Below are positions 35,100 through 43,979 of a stretch of 64,000 bases of DNA, piece after piece. The number at the start of each line of letters is the position of its first letter. Positions within the stretch are counted from its first letter, which is position 1. The position numbers and the translations under genes are program-made. The DNA is taken from the NCBI GenBank assembly GCA_963677415.2, contig CAXXFJ010000045.1:1-64000 (forward strand). The letters run 5' to 3'. The DNA comes from JAQUTK01 sp963677415. GTDB lineage: Bacteria > Bacteroidota > Bacteroidia > Bacteroidales > JAQUTK01. The notes under the pieces were generated by a model. It searched no databases and was not told where the DNA came from. It saw only the letters and a program-made list of their open reading frames with translations.

Positions 35100-35207
35100 C
35101 AATCCCCGAATTTGACAAATGTAGGTTCAGTGAGTTTTAAGGCAGTAATTGGCAGCTAGTGGACGATAAATAGTAAATGAGCTGTTGTTTTATCGAAAAT
35201 CGCCTGA

Positions 35208-35804
35208 TTATTGAGCCCGATAGACAATATTCGTCCCATTGCCGAAGCGTTGAATCACCCCATTTTCTATCCAGCAATTCAGGTCGCGTACGGCACGTGT
35301 TTTTCCACAACCCGTGAGCCGTTCATAATCCGGCCTGGTCATCACTCGGTTTGTCGTAAGAAAGCGCAAAGCCATCACGAGCCTTTCCTCCATGGTTCGT
35401 TCCGGTATCGCCGCGCTTTTCCCTTTTCGCAACAATCGCATCCCCGCCATTTTCTCCTTCAACCAGGAGCTTGCACGAAACCGCACATTGCCAAACCGCA
35501 CCGAAGCCGCATGGATGGTAGCGCCATCCTTTGATTCTTTACACTTCAAGGAAGGAGAAAAGAAACCAATCCCCTCCAGTTCGACGGAGTTTCCCTCAGC
35601 CAAATGACGCGCCATGGCTTCCGAAACAGCCGAGAGCATTCCCATCAGTTCACCCCGGTTAAAAGTCGAAGCATCGGCGATCTGATCCACCAATGTACTA
35701 CTTGTCACTGTCTTACCCTTTACTACCCGGGCATGCAGCCCGGCAATAGAACCGTTCTCCGCTTTTCTGGCCGGAGTAACAAACAAATCATACAGTGCAC
35801 TCAT
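35208..35804 (-). CDS. HU-family DNA-binding protein with a C-terminal HTH
   Basis: 198 aa from ATG 35804 (MSALYDLFVTPARKAENG). Residues about 25-125 follow the Bacteroidetes HU-HIG pattern (STLVDQIADASTFNRGELMG, then LAEGNSVELEGIGFFS). The last 60 residues (MTRPDYERLTGCGKTRAVRD) look like a winged helix. It is the third member of the trio with the DUF7833 and toprim genes. An IS3 element is inserted 17 bp upstream of its start codon, so its native promoter is probably cut off. Confidence 0.82.
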   Translation of the reverse strand: MSALYDLFVTPARKAENGSIAGLHARVVKGKTVTSSTLVDQIADASTFNRGELMGMLSAVSEAMARHLAEGNSVELEGIGFFSPSLKCKESKDGATIHAASVRFGNVRFRASSWLKEKMAGMRLLRKGKSAAIPERTMEERLVMALRFLTTNRVMTRPDYERLTGCGKTRAVRDLNCWIENGVIQRFGNGTNIVYRAQ

Positions 35805-35871
35805 AGTTTTACAATACAACGTGACTTAATACAGAAAAGGTTTACACCGATTTAACAATTAAAGGTGTAAT

Positions 35872-36273
35872 ATGGAAAAGAAAAAAGTATTCATCCGTTC
35901 TTATGCGGTATCGTTTAAATTCCAAGTTCTTTCGGACTATTATTCTTCGGGAGAGTCTATCGGTTTTATTAGCAATAAGTATTCTATTTCTAAAGCAACG
36001 GTCTTTCGGTGGAATAATGAGTTTGAAACAAGTTCAAAATCTCTATCTTTGTCGGATGAGTTATTAAATAAACTATCCGATATGCGCACTAAACGACAGG
36101 AAATTGAATCAGAGGTCCTGGAAAGCAAAGAAGCTCTTCAGGCTGAGATTGCCCGTTTGCGTAAAGCATTGGAATACTCTGAGTTACGTAACGACGCACT
36201 GCAGGAAGTTTTAAAGATTGGCCGCGAGGAATATGGTCTTGACTTGCTAAAAAAAGCTGGCGCCAAGCAGTAA
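35872..36273 (+). CDS. IS3 transposase OrfA
   Basis: 133 aa. A helix-turn-helix (SIGFISNKYSISKATVFRWN) binds the IS ends and is followed by a leucine-zipper-like coiled coil (EALQAEIARLRKALEYSELR). Near its end the coding strand has seven A and a G (36249-36256) with a G/C-rich stretch behind. This is a classic -1 slippery site that would yield the OrfAB fusion. Confidence 0.85.
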   Translation: MEKKKVFIRSYAVSFKFQVLSDYYSSGESIGFISNKYSISKATVFRWNNEFETSSKSLSLSDELLNKLSDMRTKRQEIESEVLESKEALQAEIARLRKALEYSELRNDALQEVLKIGREEYGLDLLKKAGAKQ

Positions 36274-37127
36274 ATGGTCTTCGACTCAGACATCCTGAAT
36301 ACTCAATCGGATGTCTGAGTGAACTGTTTGGCAAGACCCGTGAAGGCTATTACGCTGTAAGCAAAGAGAAACTGTGCGAACGTGCGTTGCTTGAAACTAA
36401 TGTTGTTGACATGGTGATTCAGATAAGGATTGAAGCCCCCGGAATCGGTGCTTACAAGCTCTTTCTTATATTGAAGCATGTGTATGAACACAAGATGGTG
36501 GGACGTGATAAGTTTTATGAGCTGATGCATCGCAAACACCTGATGCTGCCGGCCTTGCGCCGTAGACACACAACTAACTCCAACCATAATTATCGCAAGT
36601 ATAAGAATCTGGTAAAGGGATTTAAGCCAACATCTCCTTGTCAGTTATGGGTGGCAGATATAACCTATATAGATACGGATGAAGGCGTATGTTATCTACA
36701 TCTTCTGACTGATGCTTATACGCATGAGATAATCGGATGGACTCTCTCTGAAAGCCTCTCGGCCTTGCATACCTTGGCTGCGCTCGAACAAGCCATAACG
36801 AATTGTTCAGATATGGATTTGAGTTCTCTTATACATCATTCTGATCGTGGATCGCAGTATTGTTGCACTCTGTATGTAGAACGACTCAAGCAGATTGGCT
36901 GCTCAATCAGTATGACTGAAGATGGTAATCCTACAGACAATGCCATAGCTGAACGCGTGAACGGCATTATTAAGCAGGAATGGCTCTATAAGATGAAACG
37001 CCCCAAGGATTTCCATGCGGCACAATGCTTACTGGAAGGTATAATTGATTTTTATAACAACAAGAGACCTCACATGAGTAATGGAATGAAAACACCTGCC
37101 CAAGTGAGAATGGGTTATACCAAATAA
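36255..37127 (+). CDS. IS3 transposase OrfB (expressed as OrfAB by -1 frameshift)
   Basis: The rve/DDE integrase domain carries the catalytic residues in WVADITYIDT, HHSDRGSQY and AIAERVNGIIKQE. After the -1 slip at 36249-36255 the frame reads SWRQAVNGLRLRHPEYS and runs without a stop into the ORF whose first internal ATG is 36387. The true product is therefore the fusion with OrfA, about 418 aa. Confidence 0.85.
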   Translation, partial: SWRQAVNGLRLRHPEYSIGCLSELFGKTREGYYAVSKEKLCERALLETNVVDMVIQIRIEAPGIGAYKLFLILKHVYEHKMVGRDKFYELMHRKHLMLPALRRRHTTNSNHNYRKYKNLVKGFKPTSPCQLWVADITYIDTDEGVCYLHLLTDAYTHEIIGWTLSESLSALHTLAALEQAITNCSDMDLSSLIHHSDRGSQYCCTLYVERLKQIGCSISMTEDGNPTDNAIAERVNGIIKQEWLYKMKRPKDFHAAQCLLEGIIDFYNNKRPHMSNGMKTPAQVRMGYTK

Positions 37128-37133
37128 GGCTCT

Positions 37134-37150
37134 TTGGAGGCTTCGAGCCT
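37134..37150 (+). terminator. Hairpin behind the IS transposase
   Basis: GGAGGCT-TCG-AGCCTCC, 7 bp after the orfB stop. It has no T-run directly behind it. Confidence 0.45.
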
Positions 37151-37283
37151 CCAGCCGCCAGGCAAACCTCCGCGGTGTTTTTCATAATATAAAGTAGAAA
37201 AAATAAAAATATAGTTTGTAACTTTGAAGCATTAAAAGGGTGATTTCTACACATTGTTAAATAAATTCCTCGTGTAAACCATA

Positions 37284-37386
37284 TCAGGAAGAATAAAAAA
37301 AGAGTGTGAAGTAAATCAGGAGCATTTCAATAAAGTTGTATAGTCAATCAGTAAGTATAACCCAAAAGTGTAAACTAAATTCAGGC
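37284..37386 (+). repeat. Subterminal degenerate repeats in the IS right end
   Basis: Three related blocks, GTGTAAACCATATCAGG, GTGTGAAGTAAATCAGG and GTGTAAACTAAATTCAGG, lie in the last 110 bp of the IS. They may be transposase-binding sites. Confidence 0.45.
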
Positions 37387-37463
37387 ATAGTCAACGAGGT
37401 CCTTTACCCCGGATAAATGAACTGATTTCATACAGAAGAAGCTCTTCTCGCGTGCCTTTGAAA

Positions 37464-37491
37464 GTTCCGTTTCACGTTCATGAAACGGAAC
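37464..37491. repeat. Hairpin in the gap between the IS and the SIR2 gene
   Basis: Perfect 11-bp inverted repeat GTTCCGTTTCA / TGAAACGGAAC with a 6-nt loop. The 37394-37717 gap holds no convincing gene, only this and the terminator at 37637-37673. Confidence 0.4.
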
Positions 37492-37636
37492 AAACGACCT
37501 GACGTTTGACGCTCCTTATCCTTATAAAGATACAACATTATCAGGCCAAAAGCAAGGATTTGAGGTGTAAAAAGATGCTTGGAATTGGTTTATATAAATT
37601 GGAGATCAAACGAATAGCATTTTCTCAATAAAAAGA

Positions 37637-37673
37637 ATCCGCCATCATATCTGCTTAGATATCTGATGGCGGA
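37637..37673 (-). terminator. Terminator of the SIR2-domain gene
   Basis: Stem AATCCGCCATCA / TGATGGCGGATT plus an inner TATCT/AGATA stem. On the minus strand it is followed by CTTTTTATTG. It lies 45 bp after the SIR2 stop codon. Confidence 0.75.
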
Positions 37674-37717
37674 TTAGATAATTTCTGTAATTATTCAAAC
37701 TATCTGAGTAACCTTTC

Positions 37718-40700
37718 TTAATTTGAATCTTCTTCATTGATCCATATATTTCTGTACTCTGAGAACTCATTTGGATCTAAACATAAGTTCTTCCATGATT
37801 GAATGTAGTTTGGTATACTGATTCCCTGTTGTTTCATAAAAATACTAATTCTAACAATCAAGAATGCAGCTCTCATTTTGCATAATAACTTCTTGGCAAC
37901 AGTTTCATCATTATCTTCTGGTTCAATAACTGTTTCTTTAATAAGATTTGTCAATCCTATTTCTAAGTCTTCTAATATTTTCTCATCAATAAATTGATGA
38001 TGGTTGAGAAAATCTGTAGAAACTGCATCAATAAAGATGTTTAGTCCAACTTCGGTCCGAGATCTAATCATTTCGCATATAATTGTATACAAACCAGATG
38101 TTTGATCAAATTGTTCTTTTGGGAGAATTCTTATTGCATTTACCGCATCAAGTATATCTGACTCTGATTTTGAAAATAGTTTTCTTTGAATTTTCTTAAT
38201 TAAATCGTTCTGTTTTTGAGGAAACAATTCAAGAAATGAAGCTTTTGCTTCTAAGTCAGGCATTCCATACTCTTCTAATTCATTAAGTAAGCATTCAATA
38301 ACTTCATTTTTATTTTTTGAGATCAATGATATATTGGGGTATATTACAGAAGAGAAAATTTCAATCATTCGTTTAAACCTTTTCTTGGAGACATCTGATA
38401 CAGTATCCCAAAGAAGATTTGTATTCTGATTTAAATAATTCTTTTCTGCATTCCACCATTTGACAAGGATATCTATTAACCAATTAATATCTTTACGTTT
38501 CCATTTATATTCTATACCAATAATTGTGGTACCAATTATGTTTTTGATAAAAGGAATGTTAGTTTCATCACCTGTTTGTGGCTGATATTGAGTAGGGAAT
38601 GTTACTGATTTGATGTATTCTCTAAAAAGTTGTTCAGGATTAACATCTTTCGGATGAGGTAACTTTATAAATACAGAATAGTAATATTCTTCTCCAATGG
38701 GGGGCAATCCTGTTCTATTATCAGTTATACACCATAGTTTCTCTCCAAACTCAGAAACTTGATCATAGGATAATAATTGATAGTTAAAAAGAATAATCAA
38801 CCGATCTATTGCGGAATTTCTGTTTTTTCCAGAATTTAAAAGCATTATAAGCAAATTGTCGATTTTCTCAGATTCAATAGTTAGCTTATTTTCTTCTATG
38901 TATAAGGGAATAATATTCAGGCATTCAAAAGGGTCAATATATTCATTACTGATTCTTTGATCGAGCTCCCCCAATATTGGGAATTCTAGAAAGCCAGGTA
39001 TTAGATGATACAGTTCTTTGTTTGAGAATGAACAAACTAATCTATAGGTTAGATCTTTTATATTACTGTATTTACCTCGATGTTCTGATTTATATAGCTC
39101 TTTCAGGAATGATAAAAGTTTGATCTTTATCGCATAGCTGCACTTTACACTAAGTGAAGATAGAATCTCTGGAATAGTAGTCGATAATGAAATAGCAAAA
39201 GTATGGTTTCTGTAAATGTTTCCATTTATTATTTCACTCTCTGAATTTTCTAAAACGGAGAGGTATGAACTTGCTAAACTATCCACCTTTTCTTGGCTCA
39301 TCTTCGAAAGCGCTTTTCTTCCAAATATATTTTTGCTATCATCGTTTCTTGCGGCGTTATTATCCGCTACTCGAATATAAAAGACTAATGCCCAGGAAGG
39401 GGAGTAATCTGCAATACATAATAAAGCTTTCAGAGCAGTATCCATACCCAATGTTATTCCGGGAATTCTAATAGGAATGCCGGTCTCTTCAATGTATCTT
39501 AAATAAGAAAATGATTCTTGTAAGAATATATTGTTGTTGTCAGCTCCAAATTTCTTTGTAGTTGAAGTACTCCCTATTTCAAACAGATATTTTTTCTCTG
39601 AAGCTTTAAAATCAGAACTCTCTTTTTGCAAGAAGACTTGAAAAAACTTTAATTCTGCCCATGGGTCACATTTATATTGGGTCAACACATTCCATCGCTC
39701 TCTATAATTTTCAGAGTCTTCGGATAGTTTATCATTTTTTCTGAGGCTCGGTGAGTAACGTATGTGTCTCAAAAGTTGCATAATGTAGGCTTCTTGTGAA
39801 ACAGATGAATACTCATTTAATATAGGAGATAAGTTTAGCTTACTCCTAACGCTTCTAAGTGATAATTCGAGAATCCTTTCAGCTTCAATGGTATCACCTA
39901 ACTCTGCTAATAAGGTAGCTCTTTTTGCTTCCCAGTAAGGTAAGCTTATATCAGATATCCATAATTCCAACTCTTTTCTCACAGAGAAAATGTCCAAAGA
40001 AAATAGATGATACAAACATCGTTCGTATGAATAACGAGCAAGCAATTCAGGAGATAAATACTCTTTAATCTTTTCAAGTCTATTAGATAACAATATCCAT
40101 TTTTCTTTTAATCCTTCTTCTCTGTAAAAACGTAAAATAGAAAGATGAAGTTCCATCCATATTTGAGCAAGATTATCCCATTTATACTGATTCGTCTTTT
40201 CGGATGGAACAAAAGCATCTCTTATATCGAGAACTTCTGGAAATGGATTGTATTTTTCAAGGATTTTCTCATAATAGACTATCCAGTCACCATAAATTGG
40301 ATCTAAACACCGTTCAAACCTCCAATTGATTTCATATAAGAATTCAATGTCAAGAGGGGTCTCTAGCCCTTGTGTATGATACATAAATGGATAACTAAAT
40401 ACTGTATTATCGTGCAACTTCCTTCTTAAGCTTTGAGGAAGAATAATCCAGTTCGGATATTTAAGTCTGATCTCTTTCCATTGATTGATAATGTTTTTAT
40501 AATGATCGATACTATATTTATTGTCAGAATGAATATCATTCAATTTATTTGGCCAACTCAGACTCTCTTCAATTTTTCCTTGTTCGTGGAGGAATTCAAT
40601 AAATAATGATAACGCTTTTGCATGGTCTTTGGTTCCGTTATGACAACCAGATAAATTAATTGGTATTATATTTCTATCTTCTAATAGTCTTTTCTCTCCA

Positions 40701-41431
40701 ATGGAAAGTGGGGAAATATCAATTAAATAAATCTTTGGAGAGTTCTCCTTTCCTAGATTGTCTCTGATCCATCCTATCCAATTTAGAAAGTTCGGATCGT
40801 TTCCTGAAAAACCAACTAAGCAAAGAGTATTCTCAAGTAATGATTGTTGGACAGTATTTACAAATGGAGCAAACTCACGAGGATATTTTCGATAATCCTC
40901 TTCAGTGATTATGAATGGCCTTTCAGAAGGGAAACTTCCATGTAATTTTACAATTCGAGGTTTAGTTGATAAAATCAGATCTTCTTTACTTACAACTGTT
41001 TCATATCTTCGTTGAAAAACTTTCTCAGCAGCTCGTTCTAATAAAGTGTCATAATTTGTCGTAAAGACATCTGTCCAAGGTAATTGTAATGTTCTTTCGT
41101 GTAAACGAGATGGTTGATATTCTTTATCAGGCAATTCAGACTTTAATAATTGATCAAGTGCGGGTCTCCCAAATGAAGCTTGCACTTCATCTGCCAATTT
41201 TAGGACATTCAGGTAACTTTTATCTTCATGTGTCGGAGATGTACCGTGTATCTTCTTATAAAAACAATCTCCTAATTCATTCCAACTCAAAAAAGGTTTA
41301 GTTGTTGATTTTTCTTTTATAGCATTCTTGCTAAAACCAGCACCAATCATAATACTAGCATGATTAGACCATAATCTGCTCGCAATTTCTTTTAAATGTG
41401 GTAAAATATCATTCGGTATTTCTTGATTCAT
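37718..41431 (-). CDS. SIR2-domain NADase-like protein, putative anti-phage defence (DSR type)
   Basis: 1237 aa. Residues about 10-280 are a SIR2_2 domain: glycine loop IMIGAGFSKNA (G30-A36), FTTNYDTLLE with the NAD-binding N126, KLHGSF with catalytic H164, and GFSGNDPNFLNWIGWIRD (G207-D224). Known defence sirtuins with this domain degrade NAD+ on phage sensing and cause abortive infection. The remaining 950 residues are helical, repeat-like and poor in known motifs, as in large single-gene DSR/DUF4020-type defence sirtuins. They probably hold the phage sensor. The gene is visibly AT-rich compared with its neighbours and stands alone beside an IS, which suggests acquisition. Confidence 0.78.
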   Translation of the reverse strand: MNQEIPNDILPHLKEIASRLWSNHASIMIGAGFSKNAIKEKSTTKPFLSWNELGDCFYKKIHGTSPTHEDKSYLNVLKLADEVQASFGRPALDQLLKSELPDKEYQPSRLHERTLQLPWTDVFTTNYDTLLERAAEKVFQRRYETVVSKEDLILSTKPRIVKLHGSFPSERPFIITEEDYRKYPREFAPFVNTVQQSLLENTLCLVGFSGNDPNFLNWIGWIRDNLGKENSPKIYLIDISPLSIGEKRLLEDRNIIPINLSGCHNGTKDHAKALSLFIEFLHEQGKIEESLSWPNKLNDIHSDNKYSIDHYKNIINQWKEIRLKYPNWIILPQSLRRKLHDNTVFSYPFMYHTQGLETPLDIEFLYEINWRFERCLDPIYGDWIVYYEKILEKYNPFPEVLDIRDAFVPSEKTNQYKWDNLAQIWMELHLSILRFYREEGLKEKWILLSNRLEKIKEYLSPELLARYSYERCLYHLFSLDIFSVRKELELWISDISLPYWEAKRATLLAELGDTIEAERILELSLRSVRSKLNLSPILNEYSSVSQEAYIMQLLRHIRYSPSLRKNDKLSEDSENYRERWNVLTQYKCDPWAELKFFQVFLQKESSDFKASEKKYLFEIGSTSTTKKFGADNNNIFLQESFSYLRYIEETGIPIRIPGITLGMDTALKALLCIADYSPSWALVFYIRVADNNAARNDDSKNIFGRKALSKMSQEKVDSLASSYLSVLENSESEIINGNIYRNHTFAISLSTTIPEILSSLSVKCSYAIKIKLLSFLKELYKSEHRGKYSNIKDLTYRLVCSFSNKELYHLIPGFLEFPILGELDQRISNEYIDPFECLNIIPLYIEENKLTIESEKIDNLLIMLLNSGKNRNSAIDRLIILFNYQLLSYDQVSEFGEKLWCITDNRTGLPPIGEEYYYSVFIKLPHPKDVNPEQLFREYIKSVTFPTQYQPQTGDETNIPFIKNIIGTTIIGIEYKWKRKDINWLIDILVKWWNAEKNYLNQNTNLLWDTVSDVSKKRFKRMIEIFSSVIYPNISLISKNKNEVIECLLNELEEYGMPDLEAKASFLELFPQKQNDLIKKIQRKLFSKSESDILDAVNAIRILPKEQFDQTSGLYTIICEMIRSRTEVGLNIFIDAVSTDFLNHHQFIDEKILEDLEIGLTNLIKETVIEPEDNDETVAKKLLCKMRAAFLIVRISIFMKQQGISIPNYIQSWKNLCLDPNEFSEYRNIWINEEDSN

Positions 41432-41489
41432 AGTGTAACCATTATTTTATTGATATTTACTTGATTATTAACTTGGTAAAGGACTAATA

Positions 41490-41497
41490 CAAAGATA
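41490..41497 (-). promoter_or_regulatory. -7 box for the SIR2-domain gene
   Basis: TATCTTTG on the minus strand, 59 bp before ATG 41431. Confidence 0.5.
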
Positions 41498-42091
41498 TGT
41501 TTATTTTTATTAATAATTATACCAATGAAGTGATTATTTATAAACAGTTAGGATCAAGCCTTGTTGTCCGAACTAGCCGAAAGTGTCAGTTGTATCCCGT
41601 TTGAAACAAATGACAGTTGCTATTCAATCCAATCAACAATGCTTAGGCGTTACTTTCCAGATTACAAGATTATACACGATAATCACACTTTAAGTGCTAT
41701 AAATGTGTAAATAATTACAGAATAAGGACTTATTCCGTGATTTCGAAGAATTAGTTGCAAATGAGAAAGCGAGAATATCAGTTTGCCTTTCGTTGAGTAA
41801 TCTGCAGCTGTTGATTCGCCTCAGACTGCCTCTTAGACGTTTTTTTAAAAAACAATTATTGCTTTGTATTGGGGTTTATAAACAAGAATCATATATCTTT
41901 GCAAGCAAAATAAATGCAAAATCTAATGGAGTATTGAGCAATGGGCTTTTCCTCCTTGAAGCAAAGCATTTTAGTCTGATACAGATACTATCAGATGATG
42001 TGTGGAAATTAAAAGATGGAGTTCAGTGACCATTCACAAAAACGGGGTATAATCGGGAAACCATATTCCCGGAAAGTAAAAAACAGAAAGA
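41498..42091. other. Gap without a convincing gene
   Basis: About 590 bp. The only plus-strand frame (41793-42029, 78 aa) has no domain and crosses the promoter at 41894, so it is not called. No RNA gene was recognised. Confidence 0.5.
41894..41901 (+). promoter_or_regulatory. -7 box upstream of the PEGA-type lipoprotein
   Basis: TATCTTTG followed by C, 191 bp before ATG 42092. If used, the leader is long. Confidence 0.4.
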
Positions 42092-42601
42092 ATGAACTTG
42101 AGATTATTCAAACAAGGAGTGGTAGTATTGCTTGTTACGTCTTCACTTATGTTATCGGGATGTGCATCAATCGTGAGTAAGAGTAGTTATCCAATTTCCA
42201 TAAACAGTACTCCTTCCGGTGCAAAGGTTACAATAAAAGACAGAAGAGGGATGGATATTTATTCAGGGAATACACCGACATACATAAAACTAAGTGCAGG
42301 AGCCGGATTTTTCACAAAAGCAAACTATATTGTCACCTTTGAAATGGATGGATATGAAAAAAGGAGCGTTCCGGTCGAATATGGAATTGATGGATGGTAT
42401 TTTGGTAATATACTTTTTGGTGGCTTGATAGGAATGCTCATTGTGGATCCGGCAACCGGAGCTATGTGGAAATTGGAAACAGAATTTATTCATGAGACTC
42501 TGTCCAAAACAGCTGCAACTGTAGAGGTGCCTTCTTTAAAAGTCCTAAGTTATAATGATATACCGGATGAGATGAAAGACAAACTTGTAAGAGTTCGTTA
42601 A
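42092..42601 (+). CDS. PEGA-like lipoprotein
   Basis: 169 aa. The signal peptide ends at LSGCASIVSK (lipidated Cys). Residues about 30-85 (YPISINSTPSGAKVTIKDRR, then FTKANYIVTFEMDGYEKRSV) have the PEGA-type beta-sandwich pattern. A glycine-rich hydrophobic segment (GNILFGGLIGMLIVD) follows. Such proteins sit in the outer membrane, and the specific function is unknown. Confidence 0.7.
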   Translation: MNLRLFKQGVVVLLVTSSLMLSGCASIVSKSSYPISINSTPSGAKVTIKDRRGMDIYSGNTPTYIKLSAGAGFFTKANYIVTFEMDGYEKRSVPVEYGIDGWYFGNILFGGLIGMLIVDPATGAMWKLETEFIHETLSKTAATVEVPSLKVLSYNDIPDEMKDKLVRVR

Positions 42602-42786
42602 ATATCGCTACTCATTGGTGGTATTTATTGTGAGTCGATAATTCTCCGGAAAGAATAATTCTTCAATCTGCCTGTTATGTTTTCACTGTTTCACCGTCTT
42701 ATTATTAAAAGCAATAGATAACGTATCCAATCTGAATTATTTTATCTAATTTGGCAGTGAAAATAACAAACTAAAAATAGGAAATT

Positions 42787-43914
42787 ATGAAACGATTTAA
42801 AGATTCAGCAGTCGCAGCGCTCTTGATGCTGTCTGTTATACTGTTTTCCGGCTGTACATTATATACACAAAGTGTACCTGCAACGGTCGTCACCTATGAG
42901 AATCCACAATGGGCACCGTCGTACATCAGCGGGGCGCGTTATTATTATCTGCCCGACATCGAATGCTATTATGATCTCTCGGGTGGCGGATTTGTGTTTC
43001 TCAACAATGGACAGTGGCGTTTCTCAAGGAATATCGGTGTCATCTATCCGGACTTTGATCTGAATCGGTGCTATTCCATCGTGCTGGATGTCAATGTCTA
43101 TCGCCCATGGATGCATCATCAGCATTATGTATCTCATTATCCGAGATATTATTATCGTGATTACTATGATCGAAGCAATATCCCTTATGTAAGGGGATAT
43201 AACGAAAATAGCAGAAGCGCCATTTACTGGTCAAGGAATGAACGGGACAGGGCACGCGAATGGAATGATCAGAACCTGAGAGATAATCGTCAGTTTAAGT
43301 ATTCAGATTCGGATCGTAAGATGCAAAGTGAGACGACAAGAACGATGAATAGTCAAAGACAGACGAACACCGCGACAGGTAGATCTACTTCTGCAAATAG
43401 TACTGACCGAAGGAGTACAACTACGACTACGGGTAATCGACAGGTTCAAAATAACACGAACACCCGCTCGTCAGCTACCACCAATTCGAATGAGTCAACA
43501 CGTTCGGCTACTACTGGTAATGCGGCAACCCGTTCTAACGCTACCACTACCACGACCGGGGATTCCCGTTCAGGCAGGGCTGCAGAAAATGCAACGGTAC
43601 GATCTACCAGGGATGCCAATACGACAGAGACGACGCGTCGCCAGTCTACCACAACCAATGTTGCTCCTGTGAAAGAGGATGACACCAACTATTATGGCAA
43701 GACTATCGGACAGCCGGTAAAGGTTGAAAAGCAAATGCGCAATCAAACCGAAACGCCTGCAAGAAGAACCACTACAACCGGTAGAAGTACAAGTACAACT
43801 ACAACTACAAGCACTGGCAGGGCAACAACAAGTAGTAACACTTCGACGAGCAGAAGTACTGCGACAGAGAAGAGTAGTACCAGTACAAGTACCAGCAGAA
43901 CTGGCAGAAGATAA
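42787..43914 (+). CDS. Lipoprotein with a long Thr/Ser/Arg/Asn-rich tail
   Basis: 375 aa. Lipobox LFSGCTLYTQ, then an ordered aromatic-rich domain to about residue 130 (GARYYYLPDIECYYDLSGGG, RYYYRDYYDR). From about residue 180 to the end nearly every residue is T, S, R, N or A (for example RSTTTTTGNRQ and STSTTTTTSTGR). The tail is disordered and basic and could bind polyanions or span the cell surface. No family is recognised. A perfect terminator hairpin lies 27 bp after the stop. Confidence 0.65.
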   Translation: MKRFKDSAVAALLMLSVILFSGCTLYTQSVPATVVTYENPQWAPSYISGARYYYLPDIECYYDLSGGGFVFLNNGQWRFSRNIGVIYPDFDLNRCYSIVLDVNVYRPWMHHQHYVSHYPRYYYRDYYDRSNIPYVRGYNENSRSAIYWSRNERDRAREWNDQNLRDNRQFKYSDSDRKMQSETTRTMNSQRQTNTATGRSTSANSTDRRSTTTTTGNRQVQNNTNTRSSATTNSNESTRSATTGNAATRSNATTTTTGDSRSGRAAENATVRSTRDANTTETTRRQSTTTNVAPVKEDDTNYYGKTIGQPVKVEKQMRNQTETPARRTTTTGRSTSTTTTTSTGRATTSSNTSTSRSTATEKSSTSTSTSRTGRR

Positions 43915-43940
43915 ACGCTTCTCCGGATATATAAATAGTA

Positions 43941-43971
43941 TGAGGTTGATGGGCTGTTCCCATCAACCTCA
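43941..43971 (+). terminator. Intrinsic terminator, target side of the group II intron
   Basis: Perfect 13-bp stem TGAGGTTGATGGG / CCCATCAACCTCA with loop CTGTT. The group II intron begins 9 bp downstream. Confidence 0.85.
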
Positions 43972-43979
43972 TTGTTGAT

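Larger units (their letters stand above)
35822..37393 (+). mobile_element. IS3-family insertion sequence (1572 bp)
   Basis: Terminal inverted repeats begin TGACT and end AGTCA, with matching GTTTACAC/GTGTAAAC blocks 18-25 bp inside each end. A 3-bp target duplication, ACG, flanks it (35819-35821 and 37394-37396). It carries orfA and orfB in the -1 relationship typical of IS3. All parts look intact, so the element may still be active. Confidence 0.8.

Noticed and set aside
41793..42029. 78-aa plus-strand ORF in the gap after the SIR2 gene
   Set aside because: No recognisable domain or RBS, and a promoter-like box lies inside it. It is likely a chance frame.
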